From: UBA7477 sp045602925
GTDB lineage: Bacteria; Bacillota; Clostridia; Oscillospirales; Ruminococcaceae
Direction: 5' to 3'
NCBI GenBank assembly: GCA_045602925.1
Contig: JAZSCN010000003.1
Location: forward strand, 1 to 64,000
DNA: 64,000 nucleotides
The position numbers and the translations under genes were made by a program. This document shows, in pieces, positions 35,519-44,151 of the stretch. Under the pieces are notes generated by a model that made no database searches, had not been told where the DNA came from, and saw only the letters and a program-made list of their open reading frames with translations. How positions within the stretch are numbered: the stretch's first letter is position 1; each line of letters opens with the position of its first letter.

Positions 35519-38500
35519 ATGGCAACAGTATCTAGTTTATCAGCGCCGGGCGTAGAAGTCCGCGAATACGATAATAGCTTACGCATATCAAATAACACAG
35601 GTACAACAGTATTCGTACCTGGTTATGCTGCTCAAGGTCCAGTAGAAGAAGTTCTTAACATCTCTTCTATTAATGATTTTGAAACTATATATGGTATTCC
35701 TACTAACGCTGCTGAGCGCTACTTTTATTATACATGTTTAGCAATCTTAAACAACTCTGGTCCAGGTACTACTCTTCTTACCTCTCGTCTTCCTTATGGT
35801 GCTGGTGAAGGTGATAATGTAGCTAATGCCTACACTATGCTTGCATATCCTGCAATTCCAGTTGTAAAGAACGTTGACAATAAAAAGGGTTATGATTATT
35901 GGTATTCTGCAAAGGATTCAGGAATTGAAAATATCTTCGCTCTTACATTAGGAAATAAAGTACAAACTCCTGATGAACCTTCTTCTATAACTTCTGTCAT
36001 TTATCATGATGAAGCAACTATTAAGCCAGTTGAGGTTAATAGTGAAGTTGTTGTTTTTTCTAAGTACTCTAAGGACGCAGCTGTGAAGGTTCGCTCTCTT
36101 GAGTTTGAGTGCGGTGATATTCCAAGTGTTTTCGGATATAAAGATATTAATGGTAATTTAACTGCTATTCCAGAAGCTAATAAACCTCTTCTTTACTGGT
36201 CAATTAATGGTGTAGAAAATCACTCTCGTTGTGATCTTTTTACAGAAGTTGATGAACAAGGTAAAATTTATATTAGTGTTTCTTCACAGTTAACTGATGG
36301 GGAAAACATTTATGGTCAGGCATTGTTTAATCTTACATATGCTAAACCAGTAATACCTACCCCGGTAATAGTTAATGATGTAGAAACTAAAGAAAGTGAA
36401 GCCGCACGCGCTGCTGCATCTGATTTAGCAAATCTTTATGATTCTATCTTTACTAGATTACAAGAAGCTGAAACTCTTGTACGTTTCAACTCTCTTCCTG
36501 AAGATGCTGAAGAAGTTTCTCTTATTTCAATGAAAGCTTATAAGGAAGTAACCGAGGACTCCACATATGATGTTGCTGATGCAGACGTTACATATATTAT
36601 CGGTGCTCCTGCTACATATAATGTATCTCTTAGTGAATACTATAGCATTGTCGCTGGTGAATACTTTAAGTGGTCTAATAAGCCTCATACCTTTGATACT
36701 GATAATGGTGATTTCGGTGGTGATATGAAAGAGACACTTGGTAAGTCTGCTTTCATTACTATCAATACTTCTCGTGCAACTATCAATGACTCTTATGAAG
36801 GTTATTATTTCGGTATTACTGATAACCTTTTCAATGAACCTTCTGATGAATATAAGTTAAACTCTGTAAACTCAGTTAAGTTTACTTCTTGGAACCGCGC
36901 TATCAAAGATAATGATTCTTCTGTTCCTGGTATAGTAGATAATAAATCTGATAAGGAAAATCCTTTCACTAAGATTGCTCCTGCTCGTCTTGACTTCTAT
37001 CTTGACAGCTCCAATAAGGGTTCAATTTCTAATATTCTTCAGACAACAGTTTCAGCTTATGATACATCCTCTGCTGATTATGATGATACTGTAAATTTTG
37101 GTATCTTCAAACTTGCTAAGTCTACTGTTGGAACTGAGTCAATGAAGTTGACTTATAGCATCGTTGAAAAGAGTAATGCTTCTCTTGGTAAGACCCGTAC
37201 ATACAGTACATCAAATACAATATCTCCTCAAAACTATTTCATCGAAAGCATCGTTGAATCTTCTAAGAATATGACGGTTATGGTAAACCCATATATCGCC
37301 GCTAAGATTAAGATTGATATTAATGGTGTTCTTCGTGGTAAGGTTCGTTTCTTATCTTCTAAGGTTATTGGCAACTATGCAATGTACGAGCAGAAGTATC
37401 TTGCTTCTCCTGTATCATATGCAACTCTTATGTCACCTGAGTTGAATAAGCCATTTAAGAATGCTAAGAACAACATTGATAACTGGGCTACACTCGTTTC
37501 TCGTATCGGTGCTCCTATCGAACTTCTTCAGAGTATTGCTGCTGATGAAGATGCATATGATAAGTTCAACGTTAATGATTCCCTTTATCCATTTGCAACT
37601 TACACAGTAGTTAAGAAAAATAATAAGTTCATCGGTTCTACACCTTCTAAGATTAAGCGTGCTCTTGAGCTTGTTGCTAATGATGAAGAATATCCTGATA
37701 TTGATATTATCGTTGAAGGTGGTCTTAGTACTATTTTCGCTTACTCTAATAACGCTACTAATGTAATTTCTGAAGGTAGCTCTTCAATGATTTACACTGA
37801 AGATGAAGGTGATAATAGTGGTTCCGTAAACGGTGAGCAAAATGCAAATACAAATGTATTCAATGAAGATGCTATTCTTCAGGGTATCGAAGACCTTCGT
37901 ACTTCTCGTTCTAGCATTACTGATGATGCTCAGAAAGTCGTTGAAGACTATCTCGCTGTACAGGAAGCATTCATGAGCCTTGCAAACAGCTTCCAGAATG
38001 GTGGTCGTGGTGATACTTTCTATATAGCTGATATTCTTCGTGGTATTCTTATCCGTGGACGTGATACAAAGGTTGAAAAACTTTACGGCACTGAACTTAC
38101 CAATAGCGTATACGCAGATAGCACTAAGGTAAATCATAGCTGGGCAACTTCCATCTATAATCCTATTAAGCACATCATTGAAAACTTTACTACATCCTAT
38201 GCTTCTGTATATGCTCAGTTCGTTAAGATTCTTGATGCATCTACTAATGAGAAGTTCTGGGTACCTGTTTCAGGTTACATGACAGCTCTTATGTGTGCTT
38301 CTGACCAAATCCAAGGTCCTTGGTATGCAGGTGCAGGTCTTAATCGTGGTATTGTTCGTGGTGTTCTCGATTGTGCTATCAATCCTAACCAGAAGCAGCG
38401 TGGTGACCTCTACAAGATCTGTGTAAACTCTGTACCTAAGATGGCTAACATCGGTATCACAAACTGGGGTATCCGTACCCTTTCTAAGAAGGCTTCCGCA

Positions 38501-38836
38501 TTCGACCAGAATACTTGCCGCCGTACATTCCTCTTCATTGAGAAGGCAGTTAAGAAGCTTCTTCGTTACTACCTCTTCGAACCGAATAACTCCTATACTC
38601 AGCTCTCTATCTATAATGAAATTGAGCCTTATATGGAATCTATTCGTAACCAGGGTGGTATCTACAGCTATCAGGTTGTATGTAACAGCTCCAACAATAC
38701 TCCTGAGATTGTTAATGCTGGTAACCTTGCCGTTGATATTTCAGCTGCACCTACACGTACAGCTGAGTTCATCGTGCTCAATATGACAGCTAATAAATAT
38801 TCTTCTGATATTGCAACCTCTGAATTTGTAGGTTAA
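35519..38836 (+). CDS. Tail sheath protein (T4 gp18 type), unusually large
   Basis: The contractile sheath subunit. The start SAPGVEVREYDNS, then GTTVFVPGYAAQGPVEEVL and INDFETIYG, is the standard sheath N-terminus. The last 250 residues are the conserved C-terminal domain (YAGAGLNRGIVRGVLDCAIN, GIRTLSKKASAFDQNTCRRT, FIEKAVKKLLRYYLFEPN, YSYQVVCNSSNNTPEIVNAG). At 1105 residues it is far larger than T4 gp18 (659); the extra length is in the middle (about 100-800), which probably adds domains facing outward. The codon choice towards the 3' end is biased to codons of highly expressed genes. A strong terminator follows. Confidence 0.95.
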   Translation: MATVSSLSAPGVEVREYDNSLRISNNTGTTVFVPGYAAQGPVEEVLNISSINDFETIYGIPTNAAERYFYYTCLAILNNSGPGTTLLTSRLPYGAGEGDNVANAYTMLAYPAIPVVKNVDNKKGYDYWYSAKDSGIENIFALTLGNKVQTPDEPSSITSVIYHDEATIKPVEVNSEVVVFSKYSKDAAVKVRSLEFECGDIPSVFGYKDINGNLTAIPEANKPLLYWSINGVENHSRCDLFTEVDEQGKIYISVSSQLTDGENIYGQALFNLTYAKPVIPTPVIVNDVETKESEAARAAASDLANLYDSIFTRLQEAETLVRFNSLPEDAEEVSLISMKAYKEVTEDSTYDVADADVTYIIGAPATYNVSLSEYYSIVAGEYFKWSNKPHTFDTDNGDFGGDMKETLGKSAFITINTSRATINDSYEGYYFGITDNLFNEPSDEYKLNSVNSVKFTSWNRAIKDNDSSVPGIVDNKSDKENPFTKIAPARLDFYLDSSNKGSISNILQTTVSAYDTSSADYDDTVNFGIFKLAKSTVGTESMKLTYSIVEKSNASLGKTRTYSTSNTISPQNYFIESIVESSKNMTVMVNPYIAAKIKIDINGVLRGKVRFLSSKVIGNYAMYEQKYLASPVSYATLMSPELNKPFKNAKNNIDNWATLVSRIGAPIELLQSIAADEDAYDKFNVNDSLYPFATYTVVKKNNKFIGSTPSKIKRALELVANDEEYPDIDIIVEGGLSTIFAYSNNATNVISEGSSSMIYTEDEGDNSGSVNGEQNANTNVFNEDAILQGIEDLRTSRSSITDDAQKVVEDYLAVQEAFMSLANSFQNGGRGDTFYIADILRGILIRGRDTKVEKLYGTELTNSVYADSTKVNHSWATSIYNPIKHIIENFTTSYASVYAQFVKILDASTNEKFWVPVSGYMTALMCASDQIQGPWYAGAGLNRGIVRGVLDCAINPNQKQRGDLYKICVNSVPKMANIGITNWGIRTLSKKASAFDQNTCRRTFLFIEKAVKKLLRYYLFEPNNSYTQLSIYNEIEPYMESIRNQGGIYSYQVVCNSSNNTPEIVNAGNLAVDISAAPTRTAEFIVLNMTANKYSSDIATSEFVG

Positions 38837-38858
38837 TATATTAAAACATAATAATTTC

Positions 38859-38893
38859 AAAGGTCAATGAGTAAATCATTGACCTTTTCTTTT
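38859..38893 (+). terminator. Rho-independent terminator after the sheath gene
   Basis: A 12-bp perfect stem (AAAGGTCAATGA with TCATTGACCTTT), a 5-nt loop and a T-rich tail. An apparent ATG at 38867 lies inside the stem and is not a real start. Confidence 0.9.
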
Positions 38894-38897
38894 TTAT

Positions 38898-38903
38898 TAA
38901 ATA
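38898..38903 (+). promoter_or_regulatory. Late-type TAAATA box
   Basis: It lies directly after the sheath terminator and 8 nt before the ATG at 38912. Confidence 0.6.
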
Positions 38904-38911
38904 AAGTATAT

Positions 38912-40279
38912 ATGTCTCAGAAGATTTCAGATTTCGAAACCATTTCACCTGACGAATTTAACGGTTGCGTAAACTCCAGTAATTCCGAAAATCCAACACA
39001 ATTTTGTTATGCTGGTGCTACATTTATTGGTAATGGTATTGTTAAAAATGTTAAAGTTAATTTAACTGATTATTTTTATACAAAAGACGAAATAAACTTC
39101 AGAGAAAATAATTTAGCAGATGCATTGGTTCCAGGTAATATTTTAAGTTCTAAAAATAACAAACCAATATCTACAAATATTAAAGCAACTGACTTAGAAA
39201 ATCATATCATAGATGCAGTTGCCACTAACTCATCTTTCCACGTTACATCTGAAGAAAAGAATAGATGGAGCAATAAACAAGATAAACTCGGTACTATATT
39301 TTCAGATATTATTTCACTTGGAACTAATCCTCAGTTAAGTGGTAAGCTATTATATATAAATTCTAAAGGAAATATAGATATATATACAGGAGTTGGTTTA
39401 GAACACTTTAGTGATACATCAAAACATATAACAGAAGAGGAAAGAAAGAGATGGAACTCTTGTATAAGAATGTTCCCAGATTATTCAGAAGGTTATACCA
39501 TTCACTGGACAGAAGATTATAATGAAGGAAATTATAATAACGGTTCTAAAAATCTAAGTGTATATCCAGAATTACCTGCTAAGCCAACTAGTGCTGATTT
39601 AAAAAAATTTATTAAGTTTCACCCGCGTTGGATTCGTTTAAAATCTGGAAATTATGAACCTAATATTGCTGCTTTTGTTGCAACTGGTACTAAGAACTTG
39701 AATGATAAAGCAATATATTTCAACGAAGGAGCAGCAGATGGAGCAACATATAAAGCTCAATTTGCATCTGAAGATGATTATAGAAGAAAACATACTAGAT
39801 GGTGGAAAGAAACATTTAATAAAGATGGTTCTCATAAAGCGTGGGAATATAAAGGTGTAAAAAGTTATCCATACTCATATGGTAATGATTTACAATTATA
39901 CCCATTTTATAGAGGTATAGATTACTCATTTAGATCAACTACTGATACAGCGTCTAATGCTTATAATCTACATGAGTGCATTATCCCTCCTTTAGGGAAA
40001 GATGCTCTTTATATTTTAGAATTATGGGAAGGTGAAGCCTCACATAATCACGAAACATATCGTATTGATTATAGAGAACCTGTAAATGTGCTTGAACCAT
40101 ATAATAAATCCACAAATAAATGGAAGTCATGGTCTTATATTGGTAGCCATAATAGTAATGATATATCAAGATTAGAGTTACAAATACCCGCTAATGGTCA
40201 AATTAAAATAACTTTATTCCGCACCGATTCGGCTAGTTGCAAAATTATTGCTTTCCCATATAGATATACTAATGAATAA
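38912..40279 (+). CDS. Fibre/appendage protein with 'HxTxEE..RW' motifs
   Basis: A 455-residue protein from the ATG at 38912 (an in-frame ATG at 38867 lies in the terminator hairpin and is rejected). Two copies of a motif common in trimeric phage fibres are present: FHVTSEEKNRWSNKQDK (about 109-125) and KHITEEERKRWNS (about 170-182). The C-terminal 250 residues are rich in Tyr/Trp/Asn and beta in pattern, suggesting a knob or receptor-contact domain. It follows the sheath terminator and has its own late box. Function as a tail or neck fibre is inferred. Confidence 0.6.
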   Translation: MSQKISDFETISPDEFNGCVNSSNSENPTQFCYAGATFIGNGIVKNVKVNLTDYFYTKDEINFRENNLADALVPGNILSSKNNKPISTNIKATDLENHIIDAVATNSSFHVTSEEKNRWSNKQDKLGTIFSDIISLGTNPQLSGKLLYINSKGNIDIYTGVGLEHFSDTSKHITEEERKRWNSCIRMFPDYSEGYTIHWTEDYNEGNYNNGSKNLSVYPELPAKPTSADLKKFIKFHPRWIRLKSGNYEPNIAAFVATGTKNLNDKAIYFNEGAADGATYKAQFASEDDYRRKHTRWWKETFNKDGSHKAWEYKGVKSYPYSYGNDLQLYPFYRGIDYSFRSTTDTASNAYNLHECIIPPLGKDALYILELWEGEASHNHETYRIDYREPVNVLEPYNKSTNKWKSWSYIGSHNSNDISRLELQIPANGQIKITLFRTDSASCKIIAFPYRYTNE

Positions 40280-40299
40280 AACAGAACTGTATTAAGAAT
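40277..40299 (+). promoter_or_regulatory. Candidate early/middle promoter upstream of the nuclease gene
   Basis: TAAAACAGAACTG (40277-40289) is followed by TAAGAAT (40293-40299). The 13-mer is identical to the one upstream of the clamp-loader gene. Downstream to the ATG at 40332 is A/T-rich sequence without a TAAATA box at late spacing. Confidence 0.35.
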
Positions 40300-40331
40300 A
40301 TAATTAAAATAAAAAATAAATTATATTTCTA

Positions 40332-41042
40332 ATGGCGATAATTTTTAAAGAAGATACTCACCAGTATTTTAATACAGAAAATAATAAAGAATATTTGTCT
40401 GGTACTAAGTTTCTTCATTTATTTGAGCCTACTTTTGACAAGTATGGCATCAGTAAGCGTGTAGCCGAAAAAGAAGGTAAAACTCAGCAAGAAGTTCTTG
40501 ATGAATGGGCAGCAACTTCTAAAGCTGCTTGTGAATTGGGTACAGCTACACACTTAATAATGGAAAACTATATTAAGTTTGGTGAAAAAGAAGATGAACA
40601 TAAAATTCTTTACGATACATTTCATGAATGTGTAGGTAAAGATTTTAAGTATGCAGAGGCAATTCATTCAGAAATGCTTTTGTGGAATCATGAATATGAA
40701 ATTGCAGGCCAGGCTGATTTAATTATTGACCATAAGAATAATGAATTTTCTATTGGCGACTTTAAGACTAATAAGAAGATTGAGTTTTGTTCCGCATTTG
40801 GAAATAGAATGCTCCAACCAGTGGCACATCTTTCTCAGTGTCAACATAATATATATGCTTTACAGTTAAGTCTTTATGCGTATATGTATTCTCTTCTTAC
40901 CGGTCGTAAGTTACGCCATATTTTCTTAATGCATTGTAATGACCGTTCTAAGGGGTGGAAGTATATTCCCTGTAATGCAATGGAGCATGAAATTAGATTT
41001 ATGCTACATTTTTATAAAGAACATATCAAAAATAAAAACTGA
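40332..41042 (+). CDS. PD-(D/E)XK nuclease (RecB/Cas4-like)
   Basis: A 236-residue DNA nuclease of the type used in recombination or DNA processing. It shows the RecB-family order: a helix with GTATHLIMENY (histidine about 74), acidic E near 114 (IHSEMLLW), GQADLIID with the metal-binding aspartate about 129, DFKTNKK with D143-x-K145, and the closing Q helix (YALQLSLYAYMYS, about 175-187). It is the first of a group of non-structural genes and has no late box, but carries the 13-mer shared with the clamp-loader gene. The exact biological substrate is not evident. Confidence 0.8.
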   Translation: MAIIFKEDTHQYFNTENNKEYLSGTKFLHLFEPTFDKYGISKRVAEKEGKTQQEVLDEWAATSKAACELGTATHLIMENYIKFGEKEDEHKILYDTFHECVGKDFKYAEAIHSEMLLWNHEYEIAGQADLIIDHKNNEFSIGDFKTNKKIEFCSAFGNRMLQPVAHLSQCQHNIYALQLSLYAYMYSLLTGRKLRHIFLMHCNDRSKGWKYIPCNAMEHEIRFMLHFYKEHIKNKN

Positions 41043-41092
41043 TATATAAATATGGTTCGTTCTTAAGCAATATAACGAATACTATTTGATAA

Positions 41093-41330
41093 ATGAAAAT
41101 TAATACATTAAGAAAACGAGTAAGCAAGTTTGCTGATGATATGGATGCTTTGGTCCGGAAAGTTGGCAGACTTGGGTGATGAATTTGATGATGATGAATT
41201 TCAATCAATCCTTGGCCGAGCAGCAGATGAATTTTACGACCTTTTAGGTGGTGCTACTGGTTCCTTCGGTGAACTTCTCGATTGGTTAGATAATTACGAA
41301 GAATATAAAGAAAATTCAGAAGATGAGTGA
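41093..41330 (+). CDS. Small acidic helical protein, read with a +1 shift at a CGG codon
   Basis: From the ATG at 41093 frame 0 reads MKINTLRKRVSKFADDMDAL and V, then CGG, and stops 6 codons later. The +1 frame after CGG continues KLADLGDEFDDDEFQSILGR and on to a TGA at 41330, where the next ATG overlaps by 8 nt. Reading CGGA as one codon gives 78 residues. As Arg it completes an amphipathic helix (MDALVRKLADLGDEF); as Gly it would break it. The start of the downstream frame alone (TTG at 41130, reading LMIWMLW) looks non-coding. Function unknown. Confidence 0.65.
41156..41159 (+). other. In-frame CGGA, apparent four-base codon / +1 recoding site
   Basis: Context is GCT TTG GTC CGGA AAG TTG. 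It is residue 22 of the small acidic protein. No homopolymer is present here, so a simple length-calling error is less likely. Confidence 0.65.
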
Positions 41331-41520
41331 TAATTTTTACGAAGCACAAATTAATAATCTCAATTTCCGTTATAATGGCGGTAATATAATTGAGGTTTCA
41401 AAGATTGGTGATAAGCATAGAACAGTCCTTCATGAAATTTGGGTGAAGGAGTTAACAACTAAGAAAGAATTTGATACTGAAATTTCTTTCTGGTTTATGA
41501 AAAATGCTTCAAATTTTTAA
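41323..41520 (+). CDS. Small hypothetical protein
   Basis: A 65-residue protein, beta-type with a charged C-terminus (IWVKELTTKKEFDTEISFWF). Its ATG lies inside the end of the recoded small gene (8-nt overlap), suggesting coupled translation, and its TAA interlocks with the stop of the convergent PAS gene. Function unknown. Confidence 0.6.
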   Translation: MSDNFYEAQINNLNFRYNGGNIIEVSKIGDKHRTVLHEIWVKELTTKKEFDTEISFWFMKNASNF

Positions 41521-42146
41521 TTTAACAACTTTTCAATAACAGGCATAAGATTACCTGATAACGTAAGCATAATAACTAATATTGCTAAGAACCAAAGAGC
41601 GGTTTTAATAAACCAAGGTTGCATAAGAAGATTCTTAAAAATATTTGTGTAGCTTTGCTCATTTTGATTTACAAAGGGCTGACCATTAACTTGGACAGCT
41701 CTTTCAATTTTATAAACTTGAACAATAAAGTGCTGGAAATCTTCAGTAAGGGTGGAAGGTACACGAGTCACAATTACTCTAACCTGAATAAGCTCATTAT
41801 TTCTACCAGTATGACGAACAATGTGTTCTTCATTAGAATATGAATACTGACCACCACGGATAAGCGCATTCATATTAACATTATCTACATTCCAATAACG
41901 AGTATCAATTATTTCTGAAACATGCATGCCAATGAGTTCGGCAGCTGTTACACCAATCATTTGAACAAAATACGGATTAGCATAGATAATTTGTTTGTTA
42001 TTATCAACTAAAACAACACCGTGCTCAGCAAGGTCCCAGAAGCTTCTGTAATATGATTCCGAAGTAAACATTCTTGTTGCTGGCACCTCGGCATTTTCTG
42101 AAATTTCTAACCAGTCTTTATCTAACCTTACCGCCCTGTTACTCAT
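41517..42146 (-). CDS. PAS-domain protein with C-terminal membrane anchor
   Basis: A 209-residue protein. Residues about 33-148 form a PAS domain: FWDLAEHGVVLVDNNKQIIY, ANPYFVQMIGVTAAELIGM, then a strand pair ending HFIVQVYKIERA. Residues about 179-198 are one transmembrane helix (FIKTALWFLAILVIMLTLSG) with a short tail. There is no kinase, cyclase or DNA-binding output domain. It could sense a small molecule or redox/oxygen state at the membrane, or bind a host PAS-containing protein. A TAAATA box lies 10 nt before the ATG. Such a protein is unusual in a phage. Confidence 0.75.
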   Translation of the reverse strand: MSNRAVRLDKDWLEISENAEVPATRMFTSESYYRSFWDLAEHGVVLVDNNKQIIYANPYFVQMIGVTAAELIGMHVSEIIDTRYWNVDNVNMNALIRGGQYSYSNEEHIVRHTGRNNELIQVRVIVTRVPSTLTEDFQHFIVQVYKIERAVQVNGQPFVNQNEQSYTNIFKNLLMQPWFIKTALWFLAILVIMLTLSGNLMPVIEKLLN

Positions 42147-42155
42147 AATTTATCA

Positions 42156-42830
42156 TTATTTATTCTTTTTGAGCATTTTATCTTTAAAGGCCGATATAGC
42201 TTCTTTGATGTTTATTCGTTCAAAAAGGCGAGATGACATTTTTTCTCTGACAAACTGGCGTAAGTGTGAATCCTTTAAGTAGTATTCCGAATCAGGTTCA
42301 AATATGTATATATTTTTTAATAAGAATACAGCGGCATCTTTTGCAAGTTTACTTCTTTTTATATCATAACTTCCATACCAAACTTTCCTTCCGCAAGGTA
42401 AAATAAGATAAAATCTTTGAGTTCTCTTCTTTCTATCCTTTGTTTCTTTTTTAATATTTTCTCTACACCTATCATTATCCCAGATTAACCAATCTCTAAA
42501 GGTACTTATTTCTCTACGAAATAATTCCTCTTCAACTTGATATGAAGGAATTATTTTTCTAGCACCTATATAATCTATATCAAAATAACCATTTTTTACG
42601 AGATAATACATATTTTTGTAAATCCCGAATGATTTCATATATTTCGATACTTTAGAATAATATTGGTATGGATTATTAATATCGAATTCTTTTTTGTAAG
42701 ATTTATCAAAACGATTAAGATATTGAGAATTCTCTTTATAATCCTTTGCTTTTCTTAAATGGGGGTATTTCTCTTCTTTTTTACGAACCTCTTTTTTATC
42801 TTTAGGAGGATTTTTCCAATATTTGGCCAT
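42156..42830 (-). CDS. Hypothetical very basic protein
   Basis: A 224-residue protein rich in Lys, Tyr and Arg, with a strongly charged N-terminus (NPPKDKKEVRKKEEK) and helical segments. A RFYLILPCGRKVWYGSY strand pair lies near residues 140-156. It suggests nucleic-acid binding, but no family is recognised. It lies between the PAS gene and the endolysin terminator on the minus strand. Confidence 0.6.
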   Translation of the reverse strand: MAKYWKNPPKDKKEVRKKEEKYPHLRKAKDYKENSQYLNRFDKSYKKEFDINNPYQYYSKVSKYMKSFGIYKNMYYLVKNGYFDIDYIGARKIIPSYQVEEELFRREISTFRDWLIWDNDRCRENIKKETKDRKKRTQRFYLILPCGRKVWYGSYDIKRSKLAKDAAVFLLKNIYIFEPDSEYYLKDSHLRQFVREKMSSRLFERINIKEAISAFKDKMLKKNK

Positions 42831-42837
42831 ATATTAT

Positions 42838-42858
42838 AAAGGGTTCCCGAAGGAACCC
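42838..42858 (-). terminator. Terminator with TTCG loop after the endolysin gene
   Basis: On the minus strand a 7-bp stem GGGTTCC-TTCG-GGAACCC is followed by TTTATAATAT. The very stable UUCG loop is typical of terminators. It separates the endolysin gene from the basic-protein gene. Confidence 0.75.
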
Positions 42859-42905
42859 ATATATTATGAAGTAAATTATTATGAAGTATTTTAAAATATT
42901 GAATA

Positions 42906-43664
42906 TTAGCCCCAAAGCGTAGCCTGAACGTGCATCCAGTCTTTATTGCTATTTCTACCAAGAGACAAGAATCCGTGATGTTCTAAAATATCCAAGAATG
43001 GTTTATAAACATCTTGCGATAATCTAGCTTTAGGAGCTTTAGTGTTAAGTTGATTATTAGAAGCATCAAAGTCAATAGCCAATCCCCAAGAATGGATAGA
43101 TTGTGAGGAGCTATTACGCGTTTTACGGAAATTATAAGAACCGTCATAAACACAAGCACCTGGTGCTATAGTTTCAATATCATCGCCATAGTAATCGATA
43201 ATATCGTTAAGAGCTGCTTCTAAACGGTCAGCTACCAACTCATGAATACGAATCGACTTTACTCGTTTACCATCATATTTAAGAGGATAATTTTCAGGAA
43301 CTTTAACATTTACTAATCTATCTTCGCAACCTGCAGGTCCGAAAGCGCTATTACCACGACGGATAGAAGATTGTTTGATAAGCTTATGCTTATAAGTTCT
43401 AGGTTTAAGATTTAAAGATTTATCTACTTTAATAGTTGGCTTATCGTCTTCAATACTATTTATAATAGCGTTTAAGGTATTGTTTCCAATAATACCATCT
43501 GCATATGAATTACAAGCTTTTTGAATATTTTTAATAGTGGTAATTTTATCACTACTATATGATATATTAAGTTTATTACAAATAGCTTGTAAAGTTTTAG
43601 GTCCTATTATACCATCAGCTGTTACATTAACTAATTTCTGAATTTTTTTAATTTTCTCGACCAT
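42906..43664 (-). CDS. Endolysin: two peptidoglycan-binding repeats plus VanY/M15 peptidase
   Basis: A 252-residue cell-wall hydrolase for host lysis. Residues about 3-32 and 42-70 are two short peptidoglycan-binding repeats, both with the core ADGIIG (VTADGIIGPKTLQ and SYADGIIGNNTLN). Residues about 100-250 are an M15/VanY-type D,D- or L,D-carboxypeptidase with zinc ligands visible in SIHSWGLAIDFD (H191, D198) and DWMHVQA (H245). No signal peptide or membrane segment is seen, so a holin is needed. A TAAATA box lies exactly 6 nt before the ATG, consistent with late expression. Confidence 0.85.
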   Translation of the reverse strand: MVEKIKKIQKLVNVTADGIIGPKTLQAICNKLNISYSSDKITTIKNIQKACNSYADGIIGNNTLNAIINSIEDDKPTIKVDKSLNLKPRTYKHKLIKQSSIRRGNSAFGPAGCEDRLVNVKVPENYPLKYDGKRVKSIRIHELVADRLEAALNDIIDYYGDDIETIAPGACVYDGSYNFRKTRNSSSQSIHSWGLAIDFDASNNQLNTKAPKARLSQDVYKPFLDILEHHGFLSLGRNSNKDWMHVQATLWG

Positions 43665-43670
43665 TGTTTA

Positions 43671-43676
43671 TATTTA
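43671..43676 (-). promoter_or_regulatory. Late-type TAAATA box
   Basis: It lies on the minus strand exactly 6 nt before the endolysin ATG at 43664. Confidence 0.55.
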
Positions 43677-43707
43677 TTAGGTATCAGAACAAACTCATAA
43701 TAAAAAT

Positions 43708-44151
43708 ATGAATTTATCATCTTACTTTTACAAGTCTGATTCAGACAAGGTAGAATTCGTCATAGAAAACTGTCATTATCTTGATGATTGGATTTGCGCT
43801 AATTGTCAATGTTTAAGTAAAGAGAATAATGAATATCTTTTAACTTATAACGATATATCGCGTTTGTCAAATGCTATTGTAAACTTGCAAATAGTTTTAT
43901 ACAATGGTTTTGATAAATTGTTCCTTAGTGAATTTGATTCTCTTGACGAATACACTACTACACGTTCTGAAATTTATGAAGAGATTGACAAAATAATTGG
44001 AAATCAAAGTAAAGACTTTATTAATGGTTTCTATATTAATCTTCTTTCCGATATTGATAGGAATCTTACTGATATTTTGGTTAAGAACTGGCGTAATAAA
44101 ATAAACTACATTTACAAAGCAAAACATGAGAAAGAAAGTATTCATAATTGA
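43708..44151 (+). CDS. Hypothetical helical protein
   Basis: A 147-residue acidic, helical protein containing CHYLDDWICANCQCL near the N-terminus (four cysteines within 18 residues, a possible metal site). No family is recognised. Its 3' end overlaps the kinase gene by 26 nt, so it heads a chain of overlapping non-structural genes that ends with GroEL. No TAAATA box at late spacing is present. Confidence 0.6.
   Translation: MNLSSYFYKSDSDKVEFVIENCHYLDDWICANCQCLSKENNEYLLTYNDISRLSNAIVNLQIVLYNGFDKLFLSEFDSLDEYTTTRSEIYEEIDKIIGNQSKDFINGFYINLLSDIDRNLTDILVKNWRNKINYIYKAKHEKESIHN

Noticed and set aside
38867..38911. Upstream ATG start of the fibre gene
   Set aside because: It lies inside the stem of the sheath terminator; the ATG at 38912 follows a late box.
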